From contig JACRON010000042.1 of the NCBI GenBank assembly GCA_016214425.1, forward strand, positions 1 through 22,758: a stretch of 22,758 nt of DNA, given 5' to 3'. The notes below the pieces were generated by a model. That model saw nothing but the letters and a program-made list of their open reading frames with translations. It had not been told where the DNA came from and did no database searches. Shown here in pieces: positions 15,720-22,149 of this stretch (position 1 is its first letter; each line of letters starts with the position of its first letter). Both the position numbers and the translations under genes were made by a program. Source of the DNA: Nitrospirota bacterium. GTDB taxonomy: Bacteria; Nitrospirota; CAKKRA01; 9FT-COMBO-42-15.

Positions 15720-15758
15720 GAGAAAAAGAAAGGCTGGGTGAGATATCTTCACCCAGCC
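15720..15758 (-). terminator. Rho-independent terminator of the DUF5666-like gene
   Basis: GGCTGGGTGA (15732-15741) pairs perfectly with TCACCCAGCC (15749-15758), loop GATATCT. Read on the minus strand, the stem is followed by TTTCTTTTTCTC. It lies downstream of the 99-bp tandem repeat, so the 3' UTR of the small gene would include both repeat copies. Confidence 0.7.
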
Positions 15759-15763
15759 CACTT

Positions 15764-15961
15764 ACTCAGGTCAAATAAAAACAATATCATCTTAATACAA
15801 ACGAATTAAATAATGTTACATGTAGGGCAAGGCTTTAGCCTTGCTTAAGCAACCCTAAAGGGACTCAGGTCAAATAAAAACAATATCATCTTAATACAAA
15901 CGAATTAAATAATGTTACATGTAGGGCAAGGCTTTAGCCTTGCTTAAGCAACCCTAAAGGG
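15764..15961. repeat. Two tandem 99-bp direct repeats
   Basis: 15764-15862 and 15863-15961 appear identical by eye, period 99 (both begin ACTCAGGTC). Each holds a copy of the left arm and two inner hairpins of a REP-like palindrome. Only the second copy is followed by the right arm. This indicates a recent tandem duplication whose boundary lies within the palindrome. Confidence 0.9.
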
Positions 15962-15970
15962 TTGCCCTAC
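15921..15970. repeat. REP-like cruciform with two inner hairpins
   Basis: GTAGGGCAA (15921-15929) pairs with TTGCCCTAC (15962-15970). Inside are CAAGGCT/AGCCTTG and AACCC/GGGTT hairpins, giving a three-stem, cloverleaf-like outline. The arms overlap the tandem repeat. It shares the TAGGGC/GCCCTA arm theme with the REP palindromes near 18.2 and 19.1 kb. Confidence 0.75.
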
Positions 15971-15992
15971 AACAAAACATATTGCGTTTGTA

Positions 15993-16289
15993 TTAGTTTA
16001 CCGGAGCCGGCTCAGGCTTAGGAGCGGCTGCGGTCTGGACGCTGATGGACTTAGCTTCCATTCCACTGGCCTCCACATCCACCTTTACACCGGCCTTGAC
16101 ATCGCCCATTACATTGGTCTTCTTGGTGATGCCGAGCTTGTGCACCTTTCCCTCTACATCCATGATCACGATCTCCTTGCCGACGGTGTAATTTGTTACT
16201 TCACCGCTGATCTTGTCGGCTGCGATGACCATGGAGGTAAATGTCAGAACGGCGGCCATGGCCAGCATGACAACGAGTGCTTTACTCAT
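15993..16289 (-). CDS. Small periplasmic DUF5666-like protein
   Basis: 98 aa. The signal peptide MSKALVVMLAMAAVLTFTSMVIA is cleaved before ADK. The mature domain (KISGEVTNYTVGKEIVIMDVEGKVHKLGI...VKAGVKVDVEASGMEAKSISV) has the beta-barrel pattern of DUF5666-type small OB-like domains. A Pro/Ala-rich tail (APKPEPAPVN) follows. The ATG at 16289 has AGGGGGTGAG upstream. It stands alone, with a perfect 12-bp dyad 72-96 nt before the start and a terminator after the duplicated repeat. Function unknown; metal or ligand binding has been suggested for such folds. Confidence 0.8.
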   Translation of the reverse strand: MSKALVVMLAMAAVLTFTSMVIAADKISGEVTNYTVGKEIVIMDVEGKVHKLGITKKTNVMGDVKAGVKVDVEASGMEAKSISVQTAAAPKPEPAPVN

Positions 16290-16360
16290 TCTTTCTCACC
16301 CCCTTTCCGAGATAGCCGAACACTACAAGCCTCCTTGTAATCAAAATGCTTGAAGTGAAG

Positions 16361-16385
16361 ATAAATAGAAGTTACTTCTATTTAT
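16361..16385. promoter_or_regulatory. Perfect 12-bp dyad upstream of the DUF5666-like gene (candidate operator)
   Basis: ATAAATAGAAGT (16361-16372) and ACTTCTATTTAT (16374-16385) are perfectly complementary around one T. The AT-rich dyad lies 72-96 nt upstream of the ATG at 16289, where a promoter would be expected. It lacks a GC stem or T-tract, so an operator is more likely than a terminator (inference). Confidence 0.45.
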
Positions 16386-16541
16386 ACTGTTATAGATAAT
16401 CACTTATATGCTATATGCATCAACCATGCCAGAAAACCAAGTATTGTATAAATCGTAGAGTCCATTGAATTTTAAAAGGTATTTTTTAACAACCTATGTC
16501 GTTTTGAATATTAGGAAGAGGATTCTGTAGTGAACTGCCAG

Positions 16542-16596
16542 CAGTAAAATCCAAAATGTGTTGTAGATTACTAACAGTAAAATCTAAATTGTATAG
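16542..16596 (+). repeat. Two CAGTAAAATC short direct repeats, IS21-end-like
   Basis: CAGTAAAATCCAAAATGTG (from 16542) and CAGTAAAATCTAAATTGT (from 16575) recur with a 33-nt period; a third, more diverged copy is at 15658. Short repeated CAGTAAAATCC motifs resemble the multiple terminal repeats of IS21-family elements. No istA/istB remnant is visible, so this remains weak. Confidence 0.4.
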
Positions 16597-16715
16597 AGGG
16601 ATATTTATTGCGGCGCAGGTCTGGGAAGTTCGCTCCCTTTGCTGCCAGAGGCTGAACCTGAGTGAGGGAGTGTTATGGTATGTTCCTCTGGTAAGGGTGA
16701 AAGAAGGTTTTGGTT

Positions 16716-17519
16716 TTACCCCTTTTTCCCTGCTCTATACTCGTAAGGAATTTTTTCCTTTGTCAGGCTTAGCATGTAGATTGTCAGCGCCTTTGCCTCT
16801 TCATCTGTTAAATTCATATTCGGCATTATTGTGCCGGGTGTAACTGCCTGCGGGTCTTTGAAGTGTTCGTATATCCAGTTTGCAACAGTGTGCTCGCCCT
16901 TAACCCTTGTATAATCAAACTCGTGCTTGTATTTGCTTCCAACTGTTGTCAGCTCTGGTCCAATATTTCCAGCACTTACACCTTCTATCTTATGGCAGCC
17001 GGCGCAGCCCTTTTCTGCAAATAATTTTCTGCCAAAGGAGAGTAAGGGCGCGCCCTTTACCTCTTGCCCGCTGTGGCATTTGCCGCATGAAACCTGTATA
17101 TACTCCTTTTCCCACATAGGTTCTTCCCAGAACCCCGCTTTTCCATGTGCCGCCTTAACTGTTGTCGCCCTTCCCTGGCCTTTGTGGCAGACGGTGCAGC
17201 CGAATTTCTCAAATGGATGCTGATCAAGATTAGGATGGGTCTTATAAATTTTGTTCTCATCTCCAAACTTCGGGTTGTCAACGCCCATGTGGCATGTTGT
17301 GCATCTGTCAACCCTTTTTAAGTCCGGCACCATTATCTGCTTTATCTCATTTGCAAATTTTATTGATGCCTTTTCTTCAGTAGTTGTTGCCTTTTTTAAT
17401 TCCATCTTAAAGTAATCTGTCTGGTATTTCTTCCACTCCCTCTTGTCATTTTGATAAGCAGCAATGCCAAAGAGCACAGCAAAAGTCAAACCGAATATGA
17501 AAAATAGCTTATATGTCAT
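16716..17519 (-). CDS. Membrane-anchored four-haem cytochrome c of the bc complex
   Basis: 267 aa from the ATG at 17519, chosen over the ATG 18 nt upstream because GGAGGAAGG lies at the right distance and that longer start would put it inside the coding region. An uncleaved N-terminal anchor (YKLFFIFGLTFAVLFGIAAY) is followed by CxxCH motifs at 73-77, 108-112, 145-149 and 172-176. The last belongs to a class I domain whose Met ligand is probably in GTIMPNMNL. Extra His residues may serve as ligands for the first three haems. It would pass electrons from the Rieske/b subunits to a downstream acceptor. The last gene of the operon, 34 nt after the subunit IV stop. Confidence 0.88.
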   Translation of the reverse strand: MTYKLFFIFGLTFAVLFGIAAYQNDKREWKKYQTDYFKMELKKATTTEEKASIKFANEIKQIMVPDLKRVDRCTTCHMGVDNPKFGDENKIYKTHPNLDQHPFEKFGCTVCHKGQGRATTVKAAHGKAGFWEEPMWEKEYIQVSCGKCHSGQEVKGAPLLSFGRKLFAEKGCAGCHKIEGVSAGNIGPELTTVGSKYKHEFDYTRVKGEHTVANWIYEHFKDPQAVTPGTIMPNMNLTDEEAKALTIYMLSLTKEKIPYEYRAGKKG

Positions 17520-17553
17520 AGATTTTCCTTCCTCCATCCTCTCTCTAATTTAT

Positions 17554-18093
17554 TTAATGGGGCGACGGCATATTCCATGGCCAGAAGAGCTGCCAGTTAG
17601 GTCCTCGTAAGAATTCACCAACAACAATAAGTCCAACCGCAAGGACAACAAAGATTGTAAACAGCAAATTTGCAAGTTTTCTTTCAGGTGCAAACCATAT
17701 CCCCACACCCTTTTGACTTCTGTCAAAGTATGGAACCAGTATCAGGATAATTGCGACAACCGTCGGGATGAATATGCCGCCCCAGAATGGATGCGTCCAT
17801 GAGAGCATCTCCTGAAGGCCAAGAAAATACCACGGCGCCTTTGCAGGGTTCGGCGTGTTTGAGGGGTTTGCCTGTTCTTCAAGAGGCGCATTAAACAAAA
17901 GCGAAATAATCATTAACGCAATAAACACGCCCATAAAGAGCAGTAATTCCCTGAAAAAAAGATGCGGCCATGATGAAACAGTATTGTCAGGCCCGCTTTC
18001 AACCTGAAAGGACTTTGTCTTTGTCAGCTCCATAAGACCATAGGTCTTGTTCGGGCTTTTTGGAAATATTACTAATTCTTCTTTCTTGTCCAA
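17554..18093 (-). CDS. petD: Cytochrome b/b6 C-terminal domain protein (subunit IV-like), TTG start
   Basis: 179 aa. A hydrophilic N-terminus of about 45 residues precedes three membrane helices (about 47-68, 108-121, 142-162). NPAKAPWYFLGLQEM (82-95) corresponds to the conserved PEWY-containing loop near the quinol oxidation site; here the four residues read APWY. EFLRGPNW (160-167) is also typical. The start is TTG (18093): AAAGGAGGAG lies 7 nt upstream and an in-frame stop sits two codons before it. Together with the cytochrome b6-like gene it forms a split cytochrome b, as in b6f and in Bacillus- or Nitrospira-type complexes. It follows the b6 gene after a 222-nt gap carrying REP palindromes. 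Confidence 0.88.
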   Translation of the reverse strand: MDKKEELVIFPKSPNKTYGLMELTKTKSFQVESGPDNTVSSWPHLFFRELLLFMGVFIALMIISLLFNAPLEEQANPSNTPNPAKAPWYFLGLQEMLSWTHPFWGGIFIPTVVAIILILVPYFDRSQKGVGIWFAPERKLANLLFTIFVVLAVGLIVVGEFLRGPNWQLFWPWNMPSPH

Positions 18094-18201
18094 TTTTTAT
18101 CTCCTCCTTTAAACCGAAAACTTAAAAATTCTAAATCCTAATTTCTAACCCCTGACTGAATCTATCAGGGGCTAAACAAATTTTAAATTCAAAATTTCTG
18201 A

Positions 18202-18273
18202 GGGCGAATACAAGATTCGCCCCTACAATCTGAATTATTTAATATTTTGTAGGGGCGAACTTTATGTTCGCCC
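18202..18273. repeat. Pair of inverted REP-like palindromes (BIME-like)
   Basis: GGGCGAAT (18202-18209)/ATTCGCCC (18215-18222) and GGGCGAAC (18253-18260)/GTTCGCCC (18266-18273) form two hairpins. They are themselves inverted: GCCCCTACAA (18219-18228) mirrors TTGTAGGGGC (18248-18257). They lie between the b6-like and subunit IV-like genes, where they could affect mRNA stability or reduce expression of downstream genes. Confidence 0.8.
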
Positions 18274-18315
18274 TTATTTAGAATTTCTCGGGTTTTGTAT
18301 TTAGTATTTTCACTT

Positions 18316-19056
18316 TTACTCTTCTGCTGGCCTTGATAGGCCGCCGTCCTTTCGTATCCTCCAGAAGTGTACACCGATTAGCACTGCTGCAACTAATGGA
18401 AGGACTACCACATGCATAACATAAAAGCGTATTAATGCGTTCTGCCCAACTATTGTGCCGCCAAGCACCAATTGACTGAGATTTGCGCCTAAGATCGATT
18501 CAGGCGGTACTGTTCCAATAAGCTTTGCAACAATTGTTATAGCCCAGAATGCAAGCTGGTCCCAGGGAAGAAGATAGCCTGTAAGGCTGAGAAATAACGT
18601 TATTATCAATAAGACTACGCCAATGCCCCAGTTGAATTCCCTCGGCTGTTTGTAGCCTCCTGTATAAAATACCCGACACATGTGAAGGAACACAAAGGCG
18701 ACCATGCCGTGCGCGCCCCAGCGATGCAGATTCCGCAGTATAATGCCATAGGAGACTGCAAATTCAAGGTCCTTCATATCATTATAGGCACGCTCTAACG
18801 ATGGGATATAGTAGAACATAAGGAGTATCCCGGTTATAGTCAGGATAACGAATAGATAGAATGATATAAGGCCGAGGCCAAGGGTATAGCCAGTCCTTAT
18901 GGTATTCTTATGAACCTTTACAGACTGGATATGCAGTAATAGATTTCCTGTTACCACTTCTGAGCGGCTTATATCATTATCAGGATAATCGTGCCTGAAT
19001 ACAGATTTATAGAAGCGGTTGTTTGTGAGCAGGTCAAGTAGTCTATTTTTTTTCAT
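18316..19056 (-). CDS. petB: Cytochrome b6-like subunit of a bc complex
   Basis: 246 aa from the ATG at 19056 (TAGGAGGAG upstream; an in-frame TTG just before it is less likely). Four membrane helices. Haem-binding His pairs are H111 and H125 in LHRWGAHG...FLHMCR, and H215 and H230 in MHVVVLPL...GVHFWR. The 14 residues between the second pair are the b6-type spacing; mitochondrial-type cytochrome b has 13. GYLLPWDQ follows helix C. The protein ends after helix D, so the C-terminal helices come from the next gene. It oxidises quinol and passes electrons through two b haems. A Cys in FLHMCR is not the covalent haem c-i Cys of b6f by position, as far as I can tell. Confidence 0.9.
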   Translation of the reverse strand: MKKNRLLDLLTNNRFYKSVFRHDYPDNDISRSEVVTGNLLLHIQSVKVHKNTIRTGYTLGLGLISFYLFVILTITGILLMFYYIPSLERAYNDMKDLEFAVSYGIILRNLHRWGAHGMVAFVFLHMCRVFYTGGYKQPREFNWGIGVVLLIITLFLSLTGYLLPWDQLAFWAITIVAKLIGTVPPESILGANLSQLVLGGTIVGQNALIRFYVMHVVVLPLVAAVLIGVHFWRIRKDGGLSRPAEE

Positions 19057-19076
19057 CAACTTTTCTCCTCCTAATA

Positions 19077-19096
19077 GGGCGCAGCATGCTGTGCCC
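19077..19096. repeat. REP-like palindrome between Rieske and b6 genes
   Basis: GGGCGCAGCA (19077-19086) faces TGCTGTGCCC (19087-19096), with one mismatch pair, followed by CTACAAC as in the other REP-like copies. It fills most of the gap between the two genes. Confidence 0.65.
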
Positions 19097-19104
19097 CTAC
19101 AACA

Positions 19105-19593
19105 TTAAACCTTAATCTGATAATCAGGTTTTACAAAATCCTTTGAGTCAACAAGGAGCCTTCCATCACTTGCAAGCGTAGTCTTATACCATGGCAATGG
19201 TTTTGGCGCAGGCCCTGCTGTCACCTCTCCCTTAAGATTAAAGATACTGCCGTGACAAGGGCATTCCCACTGGTTTTTTGCCCCTACCCATTTTGGCGTA
19301 CAATTCATGTGCGTGCATACAGAGGATATTATCCTTATCCCTTCAAAGCCGTCCTTTCCCCTTACAACAAAGAGCCTCTGATCCGGCACAAAGGTTACAC
19401 TGTTTGGTGGATAGTCTGACGGCTTGCCTATCTTAAAGATTGTTGACGGCTCATACAGCACATTTGGAAACATATACCTTACCGCACCCCATGCACTGGT
19501 TGCAAGGGAGGATAACAGGCCGAGCCAGCCAAAGAATAGAAAGAACTTCCTCCTTGAGATATTATTATTTTCCCTTACACCCTTTTCACTCAT
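19105..19593 (-). CDS. Rieske [2Fe-2S] protein of the bc complex
   Basis: 162 aa from the ATG at 19593, chosen because GAGGAGG lies upstream; the gene overlaps the end of the oxidoreductase gene by 8 nt, so translation is coupled. NISRRKFFLFFG (11-22) is a twin-arginine-type signal leading into one membrane anchor. The cluster-binding boxes are C93-T-H95-M-N-C98 and C111-P-C113-H114-G-S. C93, H95, C111 and H114 bind the cluster; C98 and C113 form the usual disulphide. GPAPKPLPWY (127-136) is the conserved proline loop. Accepts the first electron from quinol at the outer face. Confidence 0.92.
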   Translation of the reverse strand: MSEKGVRENNNISRRKFFLFFGWLGLLSSLATSAWGAVRYMFPNVLYEPSTIFKIGKPSDYPPNSVTFVPDQRLFVVRGKDGFEGIRIISSVCTHMNCTPKWVGAKNQWECPCHGSIFNLKGEVTAGPAPKPLPWYKTTLASDGRLLVDSKDFVKPDYQIKV

Positions 19594-21319
19594 TTGCCAA
19601 AACCTCCTCAAACTCAAATTTTTCCATTGTTATTGCTTTTGTCGGGCAGCGTTTTGCGCAGAGTCCGCAGCGTATGCACTTATCCTCATCCTTTATCATT
19701 GCTGCCCCTTTGATGGATGAGAGATCAGAGGTGCCGTATCTGTTCTGAATCAGTTTGTCAAGATTTTCGTCTCCTGCAAGATTTGAGATGCTTGTTAGTT
19801 TAAGACAGTTCATGGGGCAGACATCAACGCATCCGCCGCAGGCAATGCAAAGGTCGCCGTTGAATATTGTATTGATATTGCATTTCAGGCACCTCTTTGC
19901 CTGTTCAGCAGCCATGTCCTCTGAATAGCCTAATTCAACCTGAACAAATCCCCTCAGCCTCTTCTCCGGATCAAGCACAGGCGGCTCCTCGCGCATTATC
20001 TTAATATAGCCCTCAGCAGGTTTTTTATAGTCCTTTATCTCGGTCATCTTCGCCTTCTTTATAGTCTTGCGCTCTCTTCTGCGAAGATGCCTGTCAATTG
20101 CTCTTGCAGCCTTCCGTCCAGAGGCAACAGCGCCGATGACTATACCAGGCCCTGTTGCGACATCGCCTGCTGCAAATACCCCTGGCATGCCGATATTCAT
20201 GGTTTCATCCACAACAATGGTTCCCCATCTTGTTGCCTTAAACCCTTTGCAGCCCTTTAAACAGGCATTATCTGATGCCTGGCCAATCGCAGTAATTACA
20301 GCATCAGCTTTAATGATAGATTCTGAGCCTTCTACATATTGCGGATTAAATCTCCCGTTTGCATCAAAGACAGATGCAACATCTATAACCCTTAATCCTG
20401 TAACCTTACCATCCTTTCCAACTACGCGCTGGGGTCCCTTTCTGGGGTGCAATGTTATGCCTTCTTCTAATGACTCTGATATCTCAAGTTTGTCCGCAGG
20501 CATTTCATGTACTGCCTCAAGGCATACAGAATGGACATCTTTAATCCTTAGCCTTCTGACAGTCCTTGCAACATCCATTGCAACATTGCCGCCGCCGATT
20601 ACAATAACCCTTTTGCCAAGCTCAAGCCTCTCGCCAAGACTTACCCTTCTTAAGAAGGAGATGCCATGAAAAACGCCCTCCAAGTCTGTTCCTTCTATTG
20701 GAAGGGGTCTGCTCAATTGTGCGCCTACAGATATTAACACTGCCTCAAAGCCTTCATCAAAAAGGTCCTGAAGCGTCATATCTTTTCCAACTGTGACATT
20801 GAGGCGCACATCAATGCCCAGACTCAGGATGGAATCTATATCAAACTTTATTACATCCCTCGGCAGCCTGTAGGCAGGTATTCCAAAGTAGAACATGCCG
20901 CCGATGGTAGGCTGGGACTCAAATACAGTAACCTTGTAGCCGAGCCTTGCAAGGTCATGGGCGCCCCCCATGCCAGCAGGGCCAGAGCCTATTACAGCAA
21001 CCTTTTTTCCTGTGGGCACGCCTTTTCCGCTTCCAAAGGAAGTGGAGAGTTCTGCTGATTTGTAGATATCTGAGTTTGTGGCCTTCATAAAGTTCTCAAC
21101 AGCAAACCTCTTTAAGGCACGGATTGACACAGCCTCATCTATGCTTCCCCTGCGGCATGCCTTTTCGCAAGGGTGGTTGCATATAAGGCCGCAGATAGGG
21201 GCAAAGGGGTTCGGCCCCCTTGCCAGTGCATAGGAACGGATGTAGTCGCCGTCAGCAATGGCATTTACATAGCTGCCAGATGGGGTATTAACAGGACAGG
21301 CATCCTGACACTTAATCAT
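19586..21319 (-). CDS. GltD-like NAD(P)H/FAD oxidoreductase with extra [4Fe-4S] domains
   Basis: 577 aa. The N-terminal Fe-S region has C4, C8, C43, C47, C51 and C55 (CQDACPV, CGLICNHPCEKAC). An FAD Rossmann motif (VAVIGSGPAGMGGAHDLA, 108-125) and an NAD(P) motif (VIVIGGGNVAMDVA, 238-251) follow, with VFAAGDVATGP (381-391) completing the flavin site. A C-terminal region adds CIACGGCVDVCP (491-502) and CIRCGLCAKRCP (548-559), two bacterial ferredoxin-type clusters. No glutamate synthase large subunit lies nearby, and the gene is directly coupled to the Rieske gene, so an electron-transfer role between NAD(P)H, ferredoxin and the quinone pool is more likely than glutamate synthesis (inference). 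Frame-compatible residues DIDYFKK precede the ATG without a canonical start. Confidence 0.85.
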   Translation of the reverse strand: MIKCQDACPVNTPSGSYVNAIADGDYIRSYALARGPNPFAPICGLICNHPCEKACRRGSIDEAVSIRALKRFAVENFMKATNSDIYKSAELSTSFGSGKGVPTGKKVAVIGSGPAGMGGAHDLARLGYKVTVFESQPTIGGMFYFGIPAYRLPRDVIKFDIDSILSLGIDVRLNVTVGKDMTLQDLFDEGFEAVLISVGAQLSRPLPIEGTDLEGVFHGISFLRRVSLGERLELGKRVIVIGGGNVAMDVARTVRRLRIKDVHSVCLEAVHEMPADKLEISESLEEGITLHPRKGPQRVVGKDGKVTGLRVIDVASVFDANGRFNPQYVEGSESIIKADAVITAIGQASDNACLKGCKGFKATRWGTIVVDETMNIGMPGVFAAGDVATGPGIVIGAVASGRKAARAIDRHLRRRERKTIKKAKMTEIKDYKKPAEGYIKIMREEPPVLDPEKRLRGFVQVELGYSEDMAAEQAKRCLKCNINTIFNGDLCIACGGCVDVCPMNCLKLTSISNLAGDENLDKLIQNRYGTSDLSSIKGAAMIKDEDKCIRCGLCAKRCPTKAITMEKFEFEEVLANE

Positions 21320-21389
21320 CTTTTTGAAATAATCAATGTCAGGTATCTATCATCTTTTTTACACTGACATCTTTCACTATTCTCAGGTA

Positions 21390-21779
21390 CTACCACTCTT
21401 CGCCTTCCATGTATAGGGGGTGCATCACATCCCTGCATGAAATGACACCAACAATCTTTCCTTCCTCTGTTACTGCAAGGTGCCTGACGCGGTTCTTATC
21501 CATCATGTCATTTGCATCTATAATGGACTTCTCAGCATCAATGGTTAGAAGGGGGGTGCTCATTATTGTTTTTATCTGCGTTGCATTCGGATCCCTTTCC
21601 TCTGCTACAAGCCTTCTTACCATATCGGTCTCTGTAATAATGCCGATAGCCTCTTTGTTCTTTTCTATCAACAGGCATCCCACCTTTTTTGTCTTCATTA
21701 TCCTTGCTGCCTCTTTTGCTGTAGTCTTCTCATCAATTGTTAATGCCCCCTTTGTCATTATCTTCTTTATTGGAACCAT
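21390..21779 (-). CDS. CBS-pair domain protein
   Basis: 129 aa holding only two CBS motifs: about 1-60 (IKKIMTKGALTIDEKTTAKEAARIM...GIITETDMVRRLV) and about 65-125 (IKTIMSTPLLTIDAEKSIIDANDMM...VGVISCRDVMHPL). Stand-alone CBS pairs bind adenylates such as AMP, ATP or NAD and regulate a partner. The ATG has GAGGAGG upstream. It is the first gene of the respiratory operon, 70 nt ahead of the oxidoreductase gene, which makes energy- or NAD-sensing control of that enzyme a plausible role (inference). Confidence 0.88.
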   Translation of the reverse strand: MVPIKKIMTKGALTIDEKTTAKEAARIMKTKKVGCLLIEKNKEAIGIITETDMVRRLVAEERDPNATQIKTIMSTPLLTIDAEKSIIDANDMMDKNRVRHLAVTEEGKIVGVISCRDVMHPLYMEGEEW

Positions 21780-21816
21780 CTTATCCTCCTCTGCTTTATA
21801 AAGACAAATATTAAGA

Positions 21817-21953
21817 GCTTGTTGAAAAACCCAACAATCTCTGATTACACAGATAAAAGATTAGATTACACAGATTAAAACTCCTTGAAATATCTGTGTA
21901 ATCATTTTTTCTAATCTGTGTAATCAAGGCTGTTGATGACTTTTTCAACAGCC
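21817..21953. mobile_element. MITE-like inverted-repeat element
   Basis: Outer arms GCTTGTTGAAAAA (21817-21829) and TTTTTCAACAGCC (21941-21953) are inverted with 2 mismatches. Inside, GATTACACAGAT occurs twice (21843, 21864) and its inverse twice (21891-21903, 21912-21925). The right end also forms a small GGCTGTTGA/TCAACAGCC hairpin. About 137 bp, no ORF. Such GATTACACAGATT palindromes recur in many genomes; no transposase is present. Confidence 0.65.
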
Positions 21954-21972
21954 TATTAATTTATTATTAATA

Positions 21973-22043
21973 AAATTTATAAATATTGCGGTTAATTCCC
22001 GCCATTTTTTCTTAAGAACGGGAGTTAATTTTATTATAAATTT
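21973..22043. repeat. Nested inverted repeat upstream of nadK
   Basis: AAATTTATAA (21973-21982) mirrors TTATAAATTT (22034-22043), and inside it TTAATTCCCG (21992-22001) mirrors CGGGAGTTAA (22019-22028) with one mismatch. It lies between divergent genes, so a terminator is not expected; a worn repeat or regulatory hairpin is possible. Confidence 0.5.
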
Positions 22044-22067
22044 AAAAGGTTTGTCAATATTTTTTAT

Positions 22068-22096
22068 TTGCAGTTTAGATGTTAACTTGGTATATT
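22068..22096 (+). promoter_or_regulatory. Candidate sigma-70-type promoter of nadK
   Basis: TTGCAG (22068-22073), a 17-nt spacer, then TATATT (22091-22096, five of six matches to the -10 consensus). The -35 box matches only its first three bases. Transcription would begin near 22103, about 47 nt before the ATG. Confidence 0.4.
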
Positions 22097-22149
22097 ATTT
22101 AACAATAGATAAAATAAAAGAAATTTATAATGAAACTATTGGAGATAAT

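Larger units (their letters stand above)
16290..16715. other. 426-nt gap: leader of the DUF5666-like gene and end of the bc operon
   Basis: No gene on either strand is convincing; a plus-strand ORF here is antisense to the cytochrome c end and has no ribosome binding site. The gap contains the 12-bp dyad (16361-16385) and the CAGTAAAATC repeats (16542-16596). No hairpin terminator for the bc operon was found right after 16716. Confidence 0.5.

Noticed and set aside
15764..15970. CRISPR-like array
   Set aside because: Only two direct copies with no spacers and no cas genes; it is a tandem duplication containing a palindrome.
16556..16843. Plus-strand ORF of 95 aa
   Set aside because: It has no ribosome binding site and overlaps the cytochrome c coding end in antisense; its composition does not look like a protein.
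20067..20669. Plus-strand ORF of 200 aa
   Set aside because: It is fully antisense to the GltD-like gene, whose FAD, NAD(P) and Fe-S motifs are all in the other strand's frame.
19586..21319. Annotation as glutamate synthase small subunit
   Set aside because: The fold is GltD-like, but no large subunit is near and extra ferredoxin clusters are present; the bc-operon context favours electron transfer.
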